This document shows positions 60,735 to 64,000 of a stretch of 64,000 nucleotides of DNA, in pieces. The translations under genes were made by a program, and so were the position numbers. Numbering within the stretch: position 1 is the stretch's first letter; each line of letters opens with the position of its first letter. The DNA comes from Bradyrhizobium iriomotense (lineage in GTDB: Bacteria; Pseudomonadota; Alphaproteobacteria; Rhizobiales; Xanthobacteraceae), in assembly GCF_018130765.1 (NCBI RefSeq), contig NZ_JAFCJZ010000004.1, positions 420,428-484,427 of the forward strand, given 5' to 3'. The notes beneath the pieces were generated by a model. It saw only the letters and a list, made by a program, of their open reading frames with translations, was not told where the DNA came from and did not search any database.

Positions 60735-62290
60735 TGCTTGCACAAGCGTTCAGCGATCTCTGGTATGGCTTCGGCGTAGCCCTCGAACCCCAGAACCTGA
60801 TGTGGTGCCTGATTGGCGTATTCATCGGCAACATGGTCGGTGTGCTTCCAGGCATGGGGCCACTTGCGACCATCTCAATTCTTCTGCCGCTCACGTTTGG
60901 CATCAAGCCGGTCGGCGCCATCCTCATGTTGTCGGGCGTATTCTACGGCGCGCAATACGGGGGAGCCATCTGCTCGATCCTGCTGAATTTGCCCTGTCAT
61001 CCACCGCATGCAGTGACATGTCTTGACGGCTTTCCGCTTACCAAGCAGGGCCGCGGCGGGGCAGCGCTCGGAATCACCGTTATTTCATCGTTCGTCGGCG
61101 CTTCCTGGGGAATCACCGAAATGGTGTTCCTCTCGCCGGTCCTGGTGCTGGTTGCCCTCAAGTTCGGTCCAACCGAGATATGCTCGTTGATGTTGCTCGG
61201 ATTGCTTGCGGGATCGACCCTGTCACGTGGCTCGCCGCTCAAGGGCATCGCAATGACCACGGTTGGCTTGTTGCTTGGAATCGTCGGCAACGATATCGAC
61301 TCAGGCACCCCGCGTTTCACGTTTGGAGTCACCCAACTTTATGATGGCGTAGAGATCGTGGCGCTGGCCTTGGGCTTGTTCGGTATCGCGGAGTTCTTGA
61401 AGAGCGTGAACCAGCCTTCGGAAATCACGACTGCTTACTCGAAGGTAAGCTTTCGCGATTTGCAGCCCTCGCGTGACGAGCTGCGTCGCGCCATTCCGGC
61501 GATGCTTCGCGGCACGCTGATCGGTAGCCTGTGCTCTCTTATTCCCGGCACCGGGCCGACAATCGCGTCGTTCATATCCTACGCCGCCGAGAAGAAGATT
61601 TCGAAGACGCCCGATGCGTTCGGCACGGGTATGATCGAGGGAGTGGCCTCTCCAGAAGCCTCGACACATTCCGCCGTGCAGGGCGATTTCATTCCAACTA
61701 TGAGCCTTGGAATCCCGGGTGACGCGGTGATGGCCCTTATTCTGGGTGCGCTGATGATCCAGGGCATTGCGCCGGGGCCCCAGCTAATCAGCGAGCACCC
61801 CGACATTTTCTGGGGCTTGGTCGCCAGCTTCTGGATCGGGAATATTATTCTGGTCGTACTGAATGTGCCGCTCATCGGATTCTGGGTTAAACTCCTCATG
61901 ATCCCATACAAGTATCTCTATCCGAGCGCACTGTTCTTCGTCTGTATAGGCGTCTACAGCGCCAACAACGAGATGTTTCAGGTCGCCGAGACGATATTCG
62001 TCGGCCTAGTCGGATTTGTGCTTCTGCGCCTCGACTTCCACCCCGCTCCAATACTGTTGGGGTTTGTACTAGGCCCTCGGTTCGAAGAAAGCTTTCGACG
62101 CGCGATGCTTTTGTCGCACGGCGATATTCTCGCCTTCGTTAAGCATCCAATCAGCGCGGTATTCATCGCGCTGTCCGCCGCCTTGATTGCTGGCCAGGTC
62201 TATCTGCGCCTTCGAGATTCAAAGGTCTCGCCGGCCGCATTAAGATCGGAAGGAAAGGCGCGCGTGTCCCCGCTGGCGGTCGAAGAATAG
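60734..62290 (+). CDS. tctA: Tripartite tricarboxylate transporter large permease
   Basis: 518 aa with about 10-12 membrane segments. Conserved GVLPGMGPLATISILLPLTFG, YGAQYGGAICSILLNLPC, LIPGTGPTIASFISYAAEKK and LGIPGDAVMALILGALMIQGI. Coupled to tctB. The C-terminal 30 residues are hydrophilic. Transport uses an ion gradient. Confidence 0.93.
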   Translation: MLAQAFSDLWYGFGVALEPQNLMWCLIGVFIGNMVGVLPGMGPLATISILLPLTFGIKPVGAILMLSGVFYGAQYGGAICSILLNLPCHPPHAVTCLDGFPLTKQGRGGAALGITVISSFVGASWGITEMVFLSPVLVLVALKFGPTEICSLMLLGLLAGSTLSRGSPLKGIAMTTVGLLLGIVGNDIDSGTPRFTFGVTQLYDGVEIVALALGLFGIAEFLKSVNQPSEITTAYSKVSFRDLQPSRDELRRAIPAMLRGTLIGSLCSLIPGTGPTIASFISYAAEKKISKTPDAFGTGMIEGVASPEASTHSAVQGDFIPTMSLGIPGDAVMALILGALMIQGIAPGPQLISEHPDIFWGLVASFWIGNIILVVLNVPLIGFWVKLLMIPYKYLYPSALFFVCIGVYSANNEMFQVAETIFVGLVGFVLLRLDFHPAPILLGFVLGPRFEESFRRAMLLSHGDILAFVKHPISAVFIALSAALIAGQVYLRLRDSKVSPAALRSEGKARVSPLAVEE

Positions 62291-62313
62291 GCGGCGAGTG
62301 GGGGAGCCATATA

Positions 62314-62334
62314 AGGCGCCCTTTTCGGGCGCTT
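62314..62334 (+). terminator. Stem-loop after tctA
   Basis: Stem GCGCCC (62316-62321) / GGGCGC (62327-62332), TTTTC loop; only two T follow, so a weak terminator. Lies in the 103-base gap before the convergent gene. Confidence 0.4.
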
Positions 62335-62363
62335 AGCCAATGTGCAATTGACTGCGTCGACAA

Positions 62364-62379
62364 GCGGGCTCGAGCCCGC
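62364..62379 (-). terminator. Perfect 16-bp palindrome after the 62394 gene
   Basis: GCGGGCTCGAGCCCGC, 14 bases beyond the minus-strand stop. Very stable stem in RNA but no T-run; terminator or 3'-end stabiliser. Confidence 0.4.
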
Positions 62380-62393
62380 CTGTCTGTCCGAAG

Positions 62394-63278
62394 TCACTTC
62401 GTCGGGGCCGCCCAGTTCTGGTACATCGATAGCAGCGCCACGATGTCCTGCCCCCGAAAGCCCTCAGCCAAGGCCAATGCATACAGTTCGCGCGATGACG
62501 ATGCCGACGGCGTTGGCATCTTGATTGCCCGGCCGAGCTCGATGGCCAGTGCGAGGTCCTTTTCACCAAGCTCCATCTTGAATCCGGGAGAGAAATCACC
62601 CTTGAGCGCGTTGGGAAAGCGCTTGGTGAAATGATGCGATCGCCCGCCGCTGACGGACAATACGTCGTACAGCTTCTGTGGTTCGACGCCGGCGGCTACA
62701 CCCAGCGCAAATGCTTCGGCCGCCACTAGCACGTTGCCCATCGTCATCATGTTGTTGACGATCTTGACGGCCTTGGCTGTGCCGACCCCACCTGTGTGCT
62801 TCCACTCGGCGCCCAGTCTCTGCAGGATCGGCTCCGCACGAGTGATGTCTGACAATTCGCCTCCGGCAATGAGAATGAGTTTGCCGGACCTAGCCTCGTT
62901 CGGACCTCCGCTCACGGGGCAGTCGACGACGGCGACTCCGCGGGCTGCCGCCGCTTCCGCGACGGTCCGCATTGTCTGCGGATCAATCGTGCTGAGCTCG
63001 ATGCAGAGTGCTCCCTTCTGGGCGCTCGCGACGATTCCGGCGGTACCAAGCCAGGCTTCCGACACGGCCTTGGGATCGGGTAAGCTGGTCAGAATGATCG
63101 AGCGGTCCGCGAGGGCGTCCGAAATGCTCGAGGCCATCCGGAATCCGTCTTTCGTCAGCCTGGCGCGCTGGTCGGCGCTCAAATCGAACCCCAAGACGTC
63201 GAAATTCGAATCCCGGAGTCGCGCGGCCATCGCCGATCCCATCTGTCCCATGCCGATCACGGCAACCTTCTGTGTCAT
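62394..63278 (-). CDS. 3-hydroxyisobutyrate dehydrogenase family (beta-hydroxyacid dehydrogenase)
   Basis: 294 aa. NAD-binding VAVIGMGQMGSAMAARL (4-20), DCPVSGGPNEARSGKLILIAGG (substrate loop) and GTAKAVKIVNNMM with the catalytic Lys. ATG at 63278 with GGAGATTTGG. The family oxidises 3-hydroxyacids such as 3-hydroxyisobutyrate, tartronate or related; the product would be a semialdehyde. Confidence 0.88.
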   Translation of the reverse strand: MTQKVAVIGMGQMGSAMAARLRDSNFDVLGFDLSADQRARLTKDGFRMASSISDALADRSIILTSLPDPKAVSEAWLGTAGIVASAQKGALCIELSTIDPQTMRTVAEAAAARGVAVVDCPVSGGPNEARSGKLILIAGGELSDITRAEPILQRLGAEWKHTGGVGTAKAVKIVNNMMTMGNVLVAAEAFALGVAAGVEPQKLYDVLSVSGGRSHHFTKRFPNALKGDFSPGFKMELGEKDLALAIELGRAIKMPTPSASSSRELYALALAEGFRGQDIVALLSMYQNWAAPTK

Positions 63279-63480
63279 CCAAATCTCCATTGATAGTCAG
63301 TTGCTGGAAGTCGCCTCGAAGGCGGCTTGGTCGTAGTCAATGAGCCGAAATCGGCAATTCGGTATTGTCTGTAAGCGGACGGGTCAGTCGGGTTCACAGA
63401 CGGAGCAGGCGCTCTTCGGAGATGCCAGCGCAGTCCCGCATCCGGCTACGTCAAATCGCCGACGATGTTGCGAAACAGAA

Positions 63481-63504
63481 CGAGGCGCCCTCGCGAGCGC
63501 CTCG
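63481..63504 (-). terminator. Stem-loop after the TcuA-like gene
   Basis: Arms CGAGGCGC (63481-63488) / GCGCCTCG (63497-63504), 8-nt loop, then GTTCTGTTTCG on the minus strand. Starts 13 bases after the stop; a moderate intrinsic terminator. Confidence 0.5.
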
Positions 63505-63517
63505 CACGACTAATAGC

Positions 63518-64000
63518 TTAAGCTGCGGACTTTCGCGGCTTTGCGCCGACATAAGCGGCGGAGCTTTCGCCGGCGAGCTTGCCGAACACCGAGCCGGACA
63601 TCAGGCCCGTACCGCCCGGATAGTTTTCGAAGAACAGACCGCCGACGAGTTCGCCTGCAGCATAAAGGCCCGGGATGGACTGATCGGTCATATCCTGCAC
63701 TTCGCCGCGCGTATTCACCTGGAGGCCGCCAAACGTGAAGGTGATGCCGGTGGTGGTCACGAAGGCGACGTAGGGTGGCTTGTTGATCGGCAGAGCCCAG
63801 TTCGACTTGGGCGGCGAGATGCCGCGGGCGGCCTTGCCGTCGAGAACGGCCGGATTGTACGGTTCGGGGCCACAGGCCGCATTGTATTCGTTGACCGTCT
63901 TTTCGAGTTCGACCGGATCGAGTTCGAGCTGCTTGGCAAGACCGGCGATCGTGTCGGACTCGGCTTTGGTCACCTGCTTGATCCGGTACTCGTCGCGCAG
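63518..64000 (-). CDS. FAD-dependent dehydrogenase, TcuA/fumarate-reductase flavoprotein type (C-terminal part)
   Basis: Open to the right edge; about 160 C-terminal residues visible. TGITFTFGGLQVNTRGEVQD, IPGLYAAGELVGGLFFENYPGGTGLMSGSVFGKLAG is the FAD-binding end of the succinate dehydrogenase/fumarate reductase flavoprotein family and closely recalls tricarballylate dehydrogenase TcuA. Next to a tricarboxylate transporter, oxidation of an imported polycarboxylate is plausible. N-terminal FAD motif lies outside the window. Confidence 0.82.
   Translation of the reverse strand: MRDEYRIKQVTKAESDTIAGLAKQLELDPVELEKTVNEYNAACGPEPYNPAVLDGKAARGISPPKSNWALPINKPPYVAFVTTTGITFTFGGLQVNTRGEVQDMTDQSIPGLYAAGELVGGLFFENYPGGTGLMSGSVFGKLAGESSAAYVGAKPRKSAA

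Overview
The window is high-GC DNA densely packed with operons for CoA-thioester metabolism and solute uptake. Gene content (crotonase and acyl-CoA dehydrogenase paralogues, orphan Leu/Ile/Val-type binding proteins, Bug/TctC proteins, xanthine-dehydrogenase-family hydroxylase, MarR/HxlR/FCD-GntR regulators) and codon use suggest an alphaproteobacterium of the Bradyrhizobium/Rhodopseudomonas type; this is inference from recognition, not a database match. No rRNA, tRNA, CRISPR array or complete insertion sequence was seen.

Layout. 1-2190: a minus-strand accessory operon of mostly unknown genes (54-aa ORF, GIY-YIG/DUF4357 protein, 193-aa unknown, and a gene cut by the window edge), preceded by a large leader hairpin. 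2594-12115: crotonase, tandem-domain HxlR regulator with a very long inverted-repeat operator, second crotonase, acyl-CoA ligase, orphan ABC binding protein, ACAD10/11-like dehydrogenase overlapping an APH-fold kinase, and an LCAD-like dehydrogenase. 12338-18207: second tandem HxlR regulator and a complete branched-chain-type ABC importer (binding protein divergent from livGFHM). 18257-31529: Fe-alcohol dehydrogenase, thioesterase, CoxG, crotonase, CoxM/CoxS/CoxL-like molybdenum hydroxylase with a metallo-beta-lactamase-fold gene inserted, SDR lacking its catalytic Tyr/Lys, CoA ligase, aldehyde dehydrogenase, SDR, Old Yellow Enzyme. 31607-41173: MarR regulator divergent from a feruloyl-CoA-synthetase-like ligase and a full beta-oxidation set (thiolase, SCP2-thiolase-like protein, two-gene MaoC hydratase, SDR, LCAD-like dehydrogenase), followed by panD-panB for pantothenate/CoA synthesis. 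41260-44933: nitroreductase, quinone oxidoreductase, PaaG-like crotonase, nitronate monooxygenase. 44934-46476: degenerate, gene-poor stretch. 46477-64000: second catabolic block with TctC-type binding proteins, an FCD-GntR regulator, a minus-strand operon (ABC binding protein, CaiB-type CoA transferase, crotonase, dehydrogenase, nitronate monooxygenase), MaoC genes, dehydrogenase, CoA ligase, TctCBA transporter, 3-hydroxyisobutyrate-dehydrogenase-like protein and the C-terminus of a TcuA-like flavoprotein.

How it works together (inference): several organic acids are imported by ABC and tripartite tricarboxylate transporters, activated by four AMP-forming CoA ligases or one CoA transferase, and shortened by beta-oxidation-like modules. 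Two separate regulatory codes are visible. In the left part (3.4-43 kb) GCTTGCATAAGG-type elements and AGATAA/TTATCT palindromes mark divergent promoters next to HxlR and MarR genes. In the right part (46-59 kb) a 15-bp element TGTnnACAGTTnnCA occurs five times, always between genes, and is most simply the operator of the FCD-GntR protein at 47783. No product substrate can be proven from sequence alone.
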